Assembly (NCBI RefSeq): GCF_008386565.1
Contig: NZ_VUKA01000002.1
Coordinates: 62,001 to 126,000, forward strand
DNA length: 64,000 nt
Origin: Teichococcus oryzae
GTDB taxonomy: Bacteria; Pseudomonadota; Alphaproteobacteria; Acetobacterales; Acetobacteraceae
Direction: 5' to 3'
Shown: piece by piece, positions 50,981-61,269 of the stretch
How the letters are laid out: each line of letters begins with the position of its first letter
Numbering within the stretch: position 1 is the first letter of the stretch
Translations under genes and position numbers: made by a program
The notes under the pieces: generated by a model
Databases searched by the model: none
Told to the model about the DNA's origin: nothing
The model's input: only the letters and a program-made list of their open reading frames with translations

Positions 50981-53134
50981 TCACCAGCGATAGCGCAGGC
51001 TGCCGATCACCGTCTGTCCCGTTCCCCAGTAGCAATAGCTCTGGGCGCAGGTGTAGTAGTCCTTGTCGGTCAGGTTGGTGGCGTTCACCGCGACCCGCAT
51101 GCCCCGCAGCGCCGGCGCCACCGCGTCGAGGTCGTAGCGGATGGCGGCGTCCAGCAGCGTCACGGCCTTCGCCTTGCCGCCGCTGTTGTCGTCATCGATG
51201 TAGCTCGACCCGATATGGCGGGCGCCGAGGCCGAAGCCGAGCCCGCGCAGCGGCCCCTCGGTGACCGTGTAGTCGCCCCAGCCGGAGATCAGGTGGCGCG
51301 GCTGGCCGGAGGGCACCTGGCCCTCGGTGTTGTCCTCCGCTTCCGTCACCTTGGCATCCAGATAAGTGTAGCTGGCCAGCAGCTTCAGGCCGCGGCCGAG
51401 ATCCGCCACCCCTTCCACCTCGAAGCCGCGCGAGCGCACCTCGCCGCGCTGCCCGGTGAAGCCGAAGGAAACCGGGTCGCCGAAGATGCCGTTCTGCTGC
51501 GTGATGTGAAACACGCTCGCGGTGACCAGGCTGTTGCGCCCCGGCGGCTGGAACTTGATCCCGGCCTCGTATTGCTGCGCGGTGATCGGCTTGTAGGCGC
51601 TGCCATCCTCGCTGTTGGTGCCAAGGGCCGGGATGAAGCTGCTGCTGGCGGAGACATAGGGCGCGATGCCGTTGTTGAACACATAGGTCAGGCCGGCCCG
51701 CCCGCTCCAGGCGCTGTCCGACTGCGTGTCCTTGCTGCCGGCGGCGCGGTTCCGCGTGGTTGTCTCCACCCAGTCATGCCGGCCGGACAAGGTCAGGATC
51801 CAGTTGTCGAGCCGCATCTGGTCCTGCAGGTAGAGGCCGAGCTGGTCCTGCCGCTGCGCGGTGCGCAGGGTGATGGCGGGATCGCTGTAGGGCTGCGTGC
51901 CGTAGTTCAGCGTGGCGAGGTCGAGCGACGGGAAATCCGTCGCGTCGCCGCCGCTGGAGCGGAAGGACGAATACAGGTAGTCCAGGCCGAACATCACCTG
52001 GTGGCTGACAGGGCCGGTGCCGAAGCGCCATTCCGCCTGGTTGTCCACGGCCAGGGTGTTCAATTGCTGACGCCGCACCCCGGCGCCCCGCAGCGCCGAG
52101 CGCCCATCGGGCGAGATGCCGTAGATGTAGCTGTATTCAAGGTCGGTATCGACATGGCCGAAGCGCAGGTTCTGCCGCAGCGTCAGCGCGTCGTTCACCT
52201 GATGCGCCAGTTCGTAGCCCAGTCGCCAATGCTCGACATTCATGTCGTTATAGGCGGGATCGCCGCTGTTGAGGCGCGTCATGCCGATCAGCGGGTCGTA
52301 ATGGGAGGTGACGGTGCCCCCGGTGCTGTCCTTCTGATAGGCGCCGAGCAGCGTCAGCGTTGTCCGGTCATCCGCGCGCCAGGTGAAGGCGGGGGCGATG
52401 TAGAGGCGGTTGTCCGGCACGCTGTCATTCTGCGTGTCGGCGTCGCGCACCAGCCCGGTGAGGCGATAGGCGAAGTGGCCATCCTCGCCCAGCGGGCCGC
52501 CGAGATCGAACTGCGCCTGCTTCCGGTCATGCGTGCCGTATTGCAGTTCCAGCTCCCCGAAGGGCGTGTCGGTCGGGCGCTTGGTGACGATGTTGACCAG
52601 CCCGCCGGCGGTGGAGGGGCCATACAGCGCGGAACTCGGCCCGCGCAGCACGTTGACGGCGGACAGGCCATAGGGCTCGGTGCGGAAGATGGCGAAGGAA
52701 TTCGCCGCCTGCCGCAGCCCGTCCCGGAACAGCCCCGTATAAACGGCGTCGAAGCCGCGGATCACGAAATCGTCGAAGCGCGGGCTGAAGCCGAAGGTGT
52801 TGACGCGCACCCCGGCGCTGTAGCTCAGCGCCTCCTGCAAGGATTGCACGTTGCGGGAATCCAGCTGTTCCCGCGTGATGGTGGACACCGATTGCGGCGT
52901 TTCCAGCACCGGCGTGTCGGTCTTGGTGGCCGCGCTGCCGGCTTCCGGCGTGAAGCGGCGGGATTCGGTGCCTGGCAGCGGGCGCCGGGCGGAAACATCC
53001 ACGGCCGGCAATTGCAGAACCGGGCCCGCCGCATCCTGCGCATGGGCGGGGAAAGCGGGCATCAGGGGAACAAGGGCAGTGCCGGCCAGCAGCCAGGCGA
53101 CCCGGCGAAAGGCCGGAGCAAGCGGAGGGAGCAT
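50981..53134 (-). CDS. TonB-dependent siderophore receptor
   Basis: 717-residue outer-membrane beta-barrel receptor. Signal peptide about residues 8-32 (VAWLLAGTALVPLMPAFPAHA), plug domain about 60-190 (TPQSVSTITREQLDSR, VLRGPSSALYGPSTAGGLVN), 22-strand barrel ending in the outer-membrane C-terminal signature with final Trp (SLRYRW). A cysteine pair in YYTCAQSYCYWG near the end is typical of ferrichrome/hydroxamate receptors (FhuA/FoxA group). Start 53134 fixed by the signal peptide; in-frame ATG 53182 would lie in the Fur-like box. Divergent from a binding-protein gene across a 76-bp control region. Confidence 0.95.
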   Translation of the reverse strand: MLPPLAPAFRRVAWLLAGTALVPLMPAFPAHAQDAAGPVLQLPAVDVSARRPLPGTESRRFTPEAGSAATKTDTPVLETPQSVSTITREQLDSRNVQSLQEALSYSAGVRVNTFGFSPRFDDFVIRGFDAVYTGLFRDGLRQAANSFAIFRTEPYGLSAVNVLRGPSSALYGPSTAGGLVNIVTKRPTDTPFGELELQYGTHDRKQAQFDLGGPLGEDGHFAYRLTGLVRDADTQNDSVPDNRLYIAPAFTWRADDRTTLTLLGAYQKDSTGGTVTSHYDPLIGMTRLNSGDPAYNDMNVEHWRLGYELAHQVNDALTLRQNLRFGHVDTDLEYSYIYGISPDGRSALRGAGVRRQQLNTLAVDNQAEWRFGTGPVSHQVMFGLDYLYSSFRSSGGDATDFPSLDLATLNYGTQPYSDPAITLRTAQRQDQLGLYLQDQMRLDNWILTLSGRHDWVETTTRNRAAGSKDTQSDSAWSGRAGLTYVFNNGIAPYVSASSSFIPALGTNSEDGSAYKPITAQQYEAGIKFQPPGRNSLVTASVFHITQQNGIFGDPVSFGFTGQRGEVRSRGFEVEGVADLGRGLKLLASYTYLDAKVTEAEDNTEGQVPSGQPRHLISGWGDYTVTEGPLRGLGFGLGARHIGSSYIDDDNSGGKAKAVTLLDAAIRYDLDAVAPALRGMRVAVNATNLTDKDYYTCAQSYCYWGTGQTVIGSLRYRW

Positions 53135-53177
53135 GGGCAATGTCTTTGTGCCGTTCGAGGAGAAGGGCCGAGTTGTT

Positions 53178-53196
53178 GACATTGATTTGCATTCTC
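53178..53196. promoter_or_regulatory. Fur-box-like site between siderophore receptor and binding protein
   Basis: Read on the minus strand: GAGAAT-GCAAAT-C-AATGTC, matching 13 of 18 hexamer positions of the Fur consensus GATAAT-GATAAT-C-ATTATC plus the central C. It is the most AT-rich part of the 76-bp divergent interval and would cover both promoters. Iron repression is inferred. Confidence 0.6.
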
Positions 53197-53210
53197 GTCT
53201 AGCTGGCCGC

Positions 53211-54353
53211 ATGACGCCCCGCCGCCATGTCCTGGCCAGCCTGCATGTCCTGGCCAGCCTGGGCCTGCTCGCCCTGGCCCCGGCCGCGGCGGCGCCGCCT
53301 TCCGGCTGGCCGCTGACCGTGACCGACCTCGCAGGGCGCCGCGTCACCATCCCACGGGAACCCCGGGCGGTGCTGCTCGGCTCCGGCTTCGACCTTGTGG
53401 CGCTGTCCCTGATCGAGCCGGACCCGGTGGCGCGGCTGGCCGGCTGGGCGCCGGACCTGGCGCGTTACAGCCCCGCCCTCGCCGAGGCCTTCGCGGCGCG
53501 CTTCCCGCGGCTGCGGGCGCTGCCGCGCACCGGCGATGGCGGCGGCGGCACCCTGCCGCTGGAACCGGTGCTGGCCGCGGCGCCGGACCTCGTCATCCTG
53601 GCGGGCTGGCAGGCCGGGGACAGCACCCTGCTGGGCGGGCTGGCGGCGGCGGGCGTGCCGGCCCTGGTGGCCGATTTCAACCAGGACCCGCTGCGCAACA
53701 CCCCCGCCTCCCTGCGGCTGCTCGGGCAGGTGCTGGGGCGGCGGGAACAGGCGGAGGCCCTGGCCGGCTTCTGGGAAAGCCGCCTGTCGGCGATCCGGGA
53801 CAAGCTGGCGGCCGAACCCGGCCCGACGCCGCGCGTCCTGCTGCATGCCTTCCCGGGCGGCGGCGATTGCTGCTGGGTGGCAGGCAGCAGCGGGGTGGGC
53901 GGCTTCCTGGCGGCCGCCGGGGGCCGCAACATCGGCGAGGAACGCTTCCCCGGCGGCAGCGGCGGCCAGCTCAACCTGGAATGGCTGATCACCGAGCAGC
54001 CGGATGTCTATATCGCCACCGGCCTGCAGAACGGGCTGGGGGTGGGCGGCTTCTCGATCGGCCCCGGCATAGCGGAGGACGTGGCGCGCGATTCCCTGGC
54101 CCGCGTGCTGGAGGCGCCGGGACTCGCCGCCCTGGCGGCGGTGCGGGGCGGCCGCGCCCATGGGCTGTGGAATTTCTTCAACGCCGTTCCGCTGAACATC
54201 CTGGCGGTGGAGGCGCTGGCCCGCTGGAGCCGCCCCGACCTGTTCGCCACCCTCGATCCGGGCGCCACCCTGGCCGAGATCAACCGCCGCTTCGCCGCCC
54301 TGCCCTTCACCGGCACCTATTGGGTCAGCCTGCCGCCAGCCGCGCAGCGCTGA
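53211..54353 (+). CDS. Iron-siderophore ABC transporter binding protein (FecB/FepB-like)
   Basis: 380-residue periplasmic binding protein of the helical-backbone (TroA/FecB) type for ferric siderophores or corrinoids. Signal peptide about residues 1-27, containing a duplicated HVLASL. Core: LTVTDLAGRRVTIPREPRAVLL, APDLVILAGWQ, QLNLEWLITEQPDVYIATG, and a C-terminal NAVPLNILAVEALARW. ATG 53211. It diverges from the TonB receptor, as expected for one uptake route, but no FecCD permease or ATPase gene follows; purH is next. The partner importer must be elsewhere. Confidence 0.88.
   Translation: MTPRRHVLASLHVLASLGLLALAPAAAAPPSGWPLTVTDLAGRRVTIPREPRAVLLGSGFDLVALSLIEPDPVARLAGWAPDLARYSPALAEAFAARFPRLRALPRTGDGGGGTLPLEPVLAAAPDLVILAGWQAGDSTLLGGLAAAGVPALVADFNQDPLRNTPASLRLLGQVLGRREQAEALAGFWESRLSAIRDKLAAEPGPTPRVLLHAFPGGGDCCWVAGSSGVGGFLAAAGGRNIGEERFPGGSGGQLNLEWLITEQPDVYIATGLQNGLGVGGFSIGPGIAEDVARDSLARVLEAPGLAALAAVRGGRAHGLWNFFNAVPLNILAVEALARWSRPDLFATLDPGATLAEINRRFAALPFTGTYWVSLPPAAQR
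53226..53261. repeat. Perfect 18-bp tandem duplication in a signal-peptide coding region
   Basis: CATGTCCTGGCCAGCCTG occurs twice in a row (53226-53243, 53244-53261). In frame it adds six residues (HVLASL) to the hydrophobic core of the binding-protein leader. Confidence 0.9.
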
Positions 54354-54436
54354 CCCGCGCGGTCCCCGGTTGAGGCTTCGGCCCTGAGGGTCTATCCCGC
54401 CCGCGACGAGACTGCGTGAGAAGGTTCCCCTCCGCC

Positions 54437-56014
<1,578 letters not shown>

Positions 56015-56281
56015 TACGCCAGGGAGGCGCTGCCTCCCTGGAACCCTCCGCCGGGGTGGCAAGGGCCACCCCGGACCCCGCCTTCAATTGGGACAAGACC
56101 CCAAGGACGGCGCCATGAGATTCAACAAAGGCCACGAGGGCTGAGGCTCCGGTCGCCGGAGGTCATGGACCTCCGGCGCGCAACCTCCGCAAAGGCCGTT
56201 GATGTCAGGGTCTGGGGTGGTTCAACCACCCCAGATTCTTTTGCTCCCTTGGGGTGGTTCAACCACGCCGGAACACGTCCC
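56015..56281. repeat. Array of perfect stem-loops between convergent purH and polA
   Basis: No gene; five perfect inverted repeats in 267 bp. (1) CCAGGGAGGC-GCT-GCCTCCCTGG, 56019-56041. (2) CCGGGGTGGC-AAGG-GCCACCCCGG, 56051-56074. (3) CTCCGG-TCG-CCGGAG, 56147-56161, overlapping and excluding (4) CCGGAGGTC-ATG-GACCTCCGG, 56156-56176. (5) a 12-bp-arm terminator, 56211-56235. In addition GGGGTGGTTCAACCAC is repeated at 56214-56229 and 56251-56266. The first two elements have the look of intergenic palindromes repeated in Acetobacteraceae genomes; that is recollection, not checked. Confidence 0.8.
56211..56242 (+). terminator. Strong intrinsic terminator (purH side)
   Basis: Twelve-bp arms TCTGGGGTGGTT and AACCACCCCAGA with a one-base centre, followed by TTCTTTT on the plus strand. 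The best terminator in the window; it ends transcription from purH before the convergent polA 3' end. Confidence 0.85.
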
Positions 56282-59146
56282 TCAGTGCGCGACGCCCCAG
56301 TTCGGCCCGTGCCCGATCTCGGCCTTCAGCGGCACGCGCAGTTCGGCCACGCTTTCCATCACCTGCCGCACGCATTCGGCGGTGGCCTCGATTTCCGCTT
56401 CCGGCACCTCGAACAGCAATTCGTCATGCACCTGCAGCAGCATGCGGGCGGACAGGCCGGCTTCCCGGAGGGCGCGCGGCATGCGCACCATGGCGCGCTT
56501 GATGATCTCGGCGGCGCCGCCCTGGAAGGGGGCGTTGATGGCGGCGCGCTCGGCATTGCCGCGGCGGGCCTGTTCCTTGGCCTGGATGCCGTCGATCCAC
56601 AGCTTGCGGCCGAAGGGCGTGGTGACGTAGCCCTTCTCCCGCGCCTCGGATTTCAGCCGCTCCATTTCCTCCAGGATGCCGGGATAGCGGGAGAAATAGG
56701 CCTCGATGATGGAGCGCGCCTCGGCCGCCGGGATGCCGAGGCGGGAGGCCAGGCCAAAGGCCGACATGCCGTAGATGATGCCGAAATTGATGGTCTTGGC
56801 GCGCCGCCGCGCCTCGCGGTCCACCTGGTCGGGCGCGAGGTTGAAGATGTCCGCCGCCGTGCGGCTGTGGATGTCCTCGCCCTTCTCGAAAGCTTCGCGG
56901 AGCGAGGGCACGTCGGCCAGATGCGCCAGCAGCCGGAGCTCGATCTGCGAATAGTCGGCGGCCAGCAGCACATGGCCCGGCTCGGCCACGAAGGCGCGGC
57001 GGATGCGCGCGCCTTCCTCCGTGCGGATCGGGATGTTCTGCAGGTTGGGCTCGGTGGAGGAAAGCCGCCCCGTCGAGGTGATGGCCATGGAGAAATCGGT
57101 GTGCACCCGCTTGTCGCGCGGGTCGATCTGCGCGGCGAGCCCTTCCACATAGGTGGATTTCAGCTTCGCCAGCTGGCGCCAGTGCAGCACCTTGCGCGGC
57201 AGCTCGTGCCCGCGGGAGGCAAGGTCCTCCAGCACCGCCGCATCGGTGCCCCAGGCGCCCGCCTTGCCGCGCTTGCCGCCCGGCAGCTTCTGCTCGTCGA
57301 ACAGGATCTCGCCAAGCTGCTTGGGGGAGCCGACATTGAACGGCTTGCCGGCCAGCTCGTGGATCTCCTTCTCCAGCACCACCATGCGCGCGGAGAAATC
57401 CTCGCCGATGCGGGTCAGTTCGGCGCCATCCACCTTGATGCCGGCGATCTCCATGTCGCGCAGCACGGCGATCATGCGGCGCTCCACCTGCTCGTAGAGC
57501 GCCAGGGCCTGATCGGGGCGCAGGCGCGGCTTCAGCGCGCGCCACAGCCGCAGCGTGACATCGGCATCCTCGGCGGCGTAGGCGGTGGCCTTGTCGAGCG
57601 CCACCTGGCCGAAGGGGATGCGGGCGCGGCCGGTGCCCGTCACCTCGTCATAGGTGATGGGCCTGTGGCCGAGATGGCGCAGCGACAGCTCGTCCATGCC
57701 ATGGCCGTGCCGGCCGGCATCCATGCTGTAGGAGATCAGCATGGTGTCATCGACCGGCGAAACGGCGATGCCGCCATGCTCCGCCCGGCACAGCACCTCC
57801 AGGTCGTATTTGGCGTTGTGCAGCACCTTCATCACCGCCGGGTCCTCCAGCAGCGGCTTCAGCGCGGCGATGGCAGCCTCCTGGCTCATCTGCGCGGGGG
57901 CGACGGGCGCTTCCTGCAGCATGTCGCCCGTTCCAGGCGGCGGGCCGTGCCGTAGCGGGATGTAGCAGGCCTTGCCTGGCGCCACGGCCAGCGAGATGCC
58001 CACCAGGTTGGCGTGCAGCGCGTCCAGGCTGTCCGTTTCGGTGTCCACCGCCACCACCCCGGCTTCCCGCGCGGCGGCGATGAAGGGGGCGAGGCCTGCT
58101 TCGTCCACCACCGTCTCATACGGGCCGAAGGGGGCCTCGTCGGCGGCGGGGGTGATCTCGGTGACGGTGCCGGGCGCGGCCTCGGGCAGTTGCGGCGCGA
58201 AGCGCGGGCGGCTGACCGGCGCCGTCTCGGGCGCGGCGTCGCCATCAAGGCCCATGCGGTGCAGCAGGGAACGGAAGCCCTGTTCGCGCAGGAAGCCGGC
58301 GAGGCGCCCCGGCTCCGGCGGACGGGCCAGCAGCTCGTCGATCGGGCGCGGCAGCGGCGCGTCGCAATCGAGCGTCACCAGCTTCTTGCTGATGCGCGCC
58401 AGCTCGGCGTTGCTGAGCAGCGCCTCGCGCCGCTTCGGCTGCTTGATCCCCGGCGCGGCGGCCAGCAGCCCTTCCAGGTCGCCATATTCGTTGATCAGCG
58501 CGGCGGCGGTCTTGATGCCGATGCCGGGCACGCCGGGCACGTTGTCCGTGCTGTCGCCGGCGAGCGCCTGCACGTCCACCACCTTGTCGGGGGTGACGCC
58601 GAACTTTTCCAGCACCTCCGGCTCGCGGATCGGCTTCTGCTTGATCGGGTCCAGCAGCTGCACGCCGGGGCGCACCAGCTGCATCAGGTCCTTGTCGGAG
58701 GAGACGATGGTGACCTGCCCGCCCAGCGCCTCGAAGCCCTTGGCATAGGCGCCGATCAGGTCATCCGCCTCGTAGCCGTCCAGCTCGATGCAGGCGACGC
58801 CATAGGCGGCGGTGGCCTCGCGGATCAGGGCGAATTGCGGCACCAGCTCGGGCGGCGCCTCGGGGCGGTGCGCCTTGTACTGGTCGTAGATGGCGTTGCG
58901 GAAGGTGACGCGGGAGGCGTCGAACACCACCGCGATATGGGTGCCGGCATGACGGGTCAGGAACTGGCCCAGCATGTTGGTGAAGCCGAACACCGCGTTC
59001 ACCGGCACGCCATCCGGCCGCGTCATCGGCGGCAGGGCGTGGAAGGCGCGGAAGATGTAGCCGGAGCCATCCACCAGGATCAGATGCGGCTCGGCCTCCT
59101 TCACGGGTTCGGCCAGGATCTCGGGGCTGACCGCCGCATCCGCCAT
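56282..59146 (-). CDS. polA: DNA polymerase I
   Basis: 954-residue enzyme for Okazaki-fragment processing and repair. 5'-nuclease domain about residues 20-310 (LILVDGSGYIFRAFHAL, DGYEADDLIGAYA, SSDKDLMQL). The proofreading domain keeps its metal residues (VAVDTETDSLD, about 364; LEVLC; AYAAEDADVTL). Polymerase domain: motif A AADYSQIELRLLAHL, O-helix RRRAKTINFGIIYGMSAFGL with the usual Phe (about 780), motif C LLQVHDELLFEV (about 907). So all three activities should be intact, unlike polA in lineages that lost proofreading. ATG 59146. Convergent with purH. Confidence 0.98.
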   Translation of the reverse strand: MADAAVSPEILAEPVKEAEPHLILVDGSGYIFRAFHALPPMTRPDGVPVNAVFGFTNMLGQFLTRHAGTHIAVVFDASRVTFRNAIYDQYKAHRPEAPPELVPQFALIREATAAYGVACIELDGYEADDLIGAYAKGFEALGGQVTIVSSDKDLMQLVRPGVQLLDPIKQKPIREPEVLEKFGVTPDKVVDVQALAGDSTDNVPGVPGIGIKTAAALINEYGDLEGLLAAAPGIKQPKRREALLSNAELARISKKLVTLDCDAPLPRPIDELLARPPEPGRLAGFLREQGFRSLLHRMGLDGDAAPETAPVSRPRFAPQLPEAAPGTVTEITPAADEAPFGPYETVVDEAGLAPFIAAAREAGVVAVDTETDSLDALHANLVGISLAVAPGKACYIPLRHGPPPGTGDMLQEAPVAPAQMSQEAAIAALKPLLEDPAVMKVLHNAKYDLEVLCRAEHGGIAVSPVDDTMLISYSMDAGRHGHGMDELSLRHLGHRPITYDEVTGTGRARIPFGQVALDKATAYAAEDADVTLRLWRALKPRLRPDQALALYEQVERRMIAVLRDMEIAGIKVDGAELTRIGEDFSARMVVLEKEIHELAGKPFNVGSPKQLGEILFDEQKLPGGKRGKAGAWGTDAAVLEDLASRGHELPRKVLHWRQLAKLKSTYVEGLAAQIDPRDKRVHTDFSMAITSTGRLSSTEPNLQNIPIRTEEGARIRRAFVAEPGHVLLAADYSQIELRLLAHLADVPSLREAFEKGEDIHSRTAADIFNLAPDQVDREARRRAKTINFGIIYGMSAFGLASRLGIPAAEARSIIEAYFSRYPGILEEMERLKSEAREKGYVTTPFGRKLWIDGIQAKEQARRGNAERAAINAPFQGGAAEIIKRAMVRMPRALREAGLSARMLLQVHDELLFEVPEAEIEATAECVRQVMESVAELRVPLKAEIGHGPNWGVAH

Positions 59147-59267
59147 GGTGTTCGCCTTTCCTGCCTGGGCGCCGCCGCCCGGTCAGGCGCCGATGCCTGG
59201 CCGGGCCGCGATGCCCGCGAAACAAAATCCCGAAGCGTGCCCCGCGCCTCGCGGCGCGGCGGGTGCC

Positions 59268-59492
59268 TCAGTGGTGGCCGTCATCCCCGGCGCCCTCGGC
59301 CAGCACATAGGTGCGGGAGCAATAGGGGCAGGTGACCTGGGTGTCCTCGATGCGCAGATAGACCATGGGGTGGCCCATCGTGCCGCCGCCATTGTTGCAG
59401 GCGACCTTGCGGCTCTGGACGATGGTCTTCTCCTCCGGCGTTACGCCGGGGATCAGGGTCGGGGTGTAGCCGGTCAGCTTCTCGTCGCGCAT
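59268..59492 (-). CDS. Zinc-finger zf-CHCC protein
   Basis: 74-residue protein with a single CHCC zinc site: C32, H41, C55 and C58 (VACNN...GHPMVYLRI...VTCPYCSRTYVL). It is related to the zinc domain of the mitochondrial complex I subunit NDUFS6 and is widespread as a stand-alone protein in Alphaproteobacteria. Role not established; an accessory of respiratory complex I or of protein assembly is often assumed. Ends in GDDGHH. Upstream of polA on the same strand with a 121-bp gap that contains a GC hairpin (59242-59259, CCGCGCC-TCGC-GGCGCGG). Confidence 0.9.
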   Translation of the reverse strand: MRDEKLTGYTPTLIPGVTPEEKTIVQSRKVACNNGGGTMGHPMVYLRIEDTQVTCPYCSRTYVLAEGAGDDGHH

Positions 59493-59692
59493 CGGGGTGA
59501 AGTTCCGTCCGTCTCGGGTGCGGCGGAAGATAAGGGCAAGTGCGGCGCGAGGCCAGCGCGGGCGGGGCCTTGCCTGGTCCGGCCCGGCCGGGCGCGAAGC
59601 GCGGCCGCCGGCGGGGCGGGATCAGGAAATGCCCGCCGCCTTTTCTTGAGCCTTGCCCACCGCACCCAGGAAGAACAGTAAAACCCTACCCC

Positions 59693-59725
59693 ATTATTGC
59701 GAATGAGATTAAGAACTGCTCTCAT
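59693..59725 (+). promoter_or_regulatory. AT-rich control region of mbfA with Fur-like site and inverted repeat
   Basis: In the 281-bp divergent gap before mbfA, about 59680-59770 is sharply AT-rich. ATTATTGCGAATGAGATT (59693-59710) resembles Gram-negative Fur boxes (AATAAT/ATTCGC hexamers on the other strand). ATGAGA (59703-59708) and TCTCAT (59720-59725) form an inverted repeat. mbfA is iron-regulated in rhizobia through Irr; no good Irr (ICE) motif was seen. Confidence 0.55.
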
Positions 59726-59773
59726 CATTTTGGAATTACTTGATTTTTGTGGTAACCAGGGCATGCTGCGTCC

Positions 59774-60730
59774 ATGCCGAGCCTCAAGGACCTTTCCGAG
59801 CGCGAGCTTCTCGCCCTGGCCATCTCCAACGAGGAGGAGGATGGCCGCATCTTTTCCGATTTCGCGGAAAGCCTGCGCGCCCAGTATCCGGCCAGCGCCG
59901 CCGTGTTCGAGGAAATGGCGCTGGAGGAAAGCGGCCACCGCCGCCAGCTTATCGACCTGTATGTGGAGCGCTTCGGCACGCATATCCCGCTGATCCGCCG
60001 GCAGGACATCCGCGGCTGGATCCGCCGCCGGCCGGCCTGGCAGGTGCTGCCGCTGGGCATTGAGGCGGTGCGGCGCCACGCCCGGCAGATGGAGGAGGAT
60101 GCCGGCCGCTTCTACACCGCCGCTGCGGCGCGCAGCACTGATGCCGGCATCCGCAAATTGCTGGGCGACCTGGCCACGGCTGAGACCAGCCACACCCACA
60201 GCATCGACGCCATGGAGCGCCAGCACCTCGCCGGCGGCGTGCGCGAGGCCGAGAATGACAGCGCCCGCCGCCGCTTCGTGCTGCAGATCGTGCAGCCGGG
60301 GCTGATCGGGCTGATGGATGGCTCGGTTTCCACCCTGGCCCCCGTCTTCGCCGCCGCCTTCGCCACGCAGAACTCGCATGACGCCTTTCTGGTCGGGCTG
60401 GCGGCCAGTGTCGGCGCCGGCATCTCCATGGGCTTCGCCGAGGCCCTGGCCGATGACGGCAGGCTGTCGGGGCGCGGCACGCCGCTGCTGCGCGGGCTGG
60501 TGTCGGGGCTGATGACCATGGCCGGCGGCATCGGCCACACCCTGCCCTACCTGCTGCCGGATTTCTGGACCGCCACGGTCCTGGCGGTGATCGTCACCGT
60601 TCTGGAATTGCTGGCCATCGCCTGGATCCAGTGGAAGTTCATGGACACCCCGCCACTGGCCGCCACCGCCAAGGTGATGCTGGGTGGCGCGCTGGTGCTG
60701 GCCGCCGGCATTCTGATCGGCGGCGGGTAG
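59774..60730 (+). CDS. mbfA: MbfA, ferritin-like iron exporter
   Basis: 318-residue inner-membrane iron exporter: an N-terminal rubrerythrin/ferritin-like di-iron domain (about residues 8-150) with [23 protein letters not shown] (ExxH) and TAETSHTHS (ExxH), then a CCC1/VIT1-like membrane domain from about 165 with five helices ([40 protein letters not shown], in parts). MbfA in Agrobacterium and Bradyrhizobium exports iron under high-iron or peroxide stress. ATG 59774; weak Shine-Dalgarno. The upstream region looks iron-responsive. Confidence 0.95.
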   Translation: MPSLKDLSERELLALAISNEEEDGRIFSDFAESLRAQYPASAAVFEEMALEESGHRRQLIDLYVERFGTHIPLIRRQDIRGWIRRRPAWQVLPLGIEAVRRHARQMEEDAGRFYTAAAARSTDAGIRKLLGDLATAETSHTHSIDAMERQHLAGGVREAENDSARRRFVLQIVQPGLIGLMDGSVSTLAPVFAAAFATQNSHDAFLVGLAASVGAGISMGFAEALADDGRLSGRGTPLLRGLVSGLMTMAGGIGHTLPYLLPDFWTATVLAVIVTVLELLAIAWIQWKFMDTPPLAATAKVMLGGALVLAAGILIGGG

Positions 60731-60771
60731 GCCATGGCCGGCATGTCCGTGCCATCAAGGGAGGAACAGGA

Positions 60772-61269
60772 ATGACCGGGAACCGGGACACGGAGTTCAT
60801 GGGGCTGGCGCTGGCGCAGTCCGAGTTGGCGGCCGCGCGCGGACAAGCGCCCTTCGGCGCCGTGGTGGTGGATGAGCACGGCCAGATGGTGGGCGAGGGC
60901 CACAACCAAGTCCGCGCCGACCGCGACCCCACCGCCCATGGCGAGATGACCGCGCTGCGCGCCGCCTGGAAGCGCCTTGGCAGTGCCGCCGCGCTGAAGC
61001 GATGCACCCTCTACACCAGCTGCGAACCCTGCCTGATGTGCAGCACCGTGATCGCGCAATTCGGCATTCCGCGCGTGGTGATCGCGGCACGGGCCAGCGA
61101 CGTGCCAGGCTCCCGCCCGGTGCTTGGCACCGGGATGCCCGGTGTCGCGGAATGGGTGAACCGGCAGCAGGGCTGGGCGCCGGTCGAGGTGGTCACGGAT
61201 TTCCGGCGGGAGGAAGCGGCGCGTATCCTCAAGGCGTTTCCGTGGGACGCGCCCTGGGACGGGGCCTGA
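60772..61269 (+). CDS. Nucleoside/base deaminase (CMP/dCMP deaminase-like zinc enzyme)
   Basis: 165-residue zinc hydrolase of the cytidine/guanine/tRNA-adenosine deaminase superfamily. Zinc and catalytic residues: H56-G57-E58 in TAHGEMTAL and PCLMC with C87 and C90 (TSCEPCLMC). FGAVVVDEHGQMVGEGHNQV is the typical first strand pair. The chain is longer than TadA-like enzymes at the C-terminus (VVTDFRREEAARILKAF), fitting guanine or cytosine deaminases, but the base is not assignable. ATG 60772 with GGAGG 10 nt upstream. An amidohydrolase of the deaminase type is encoded 1.7 kb downstream. Confidence 0.9.
   Translation: MTGNRDTEFMGLALAQSELAAARGQAPFGAVVVDEHGQMVGEGHNQVRADRDPTAHGEMTALRAAWKRLGSAAALKRCTLYTSCEPCLMCSTVIAQFGIPRVVIAARASDVPGSRPVLGTGMPGVAEWVNRQQGWAPVEVVTDFRREEAARILKAFPWDAPWDGA

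Noticed and set aside
56015..56281. Possible CRISPR array in the repeat-rich purH-polA gap
   Set aside because: Repeats are palindromes of different sequence without regular spacing or spacers; no cas genes nearby.
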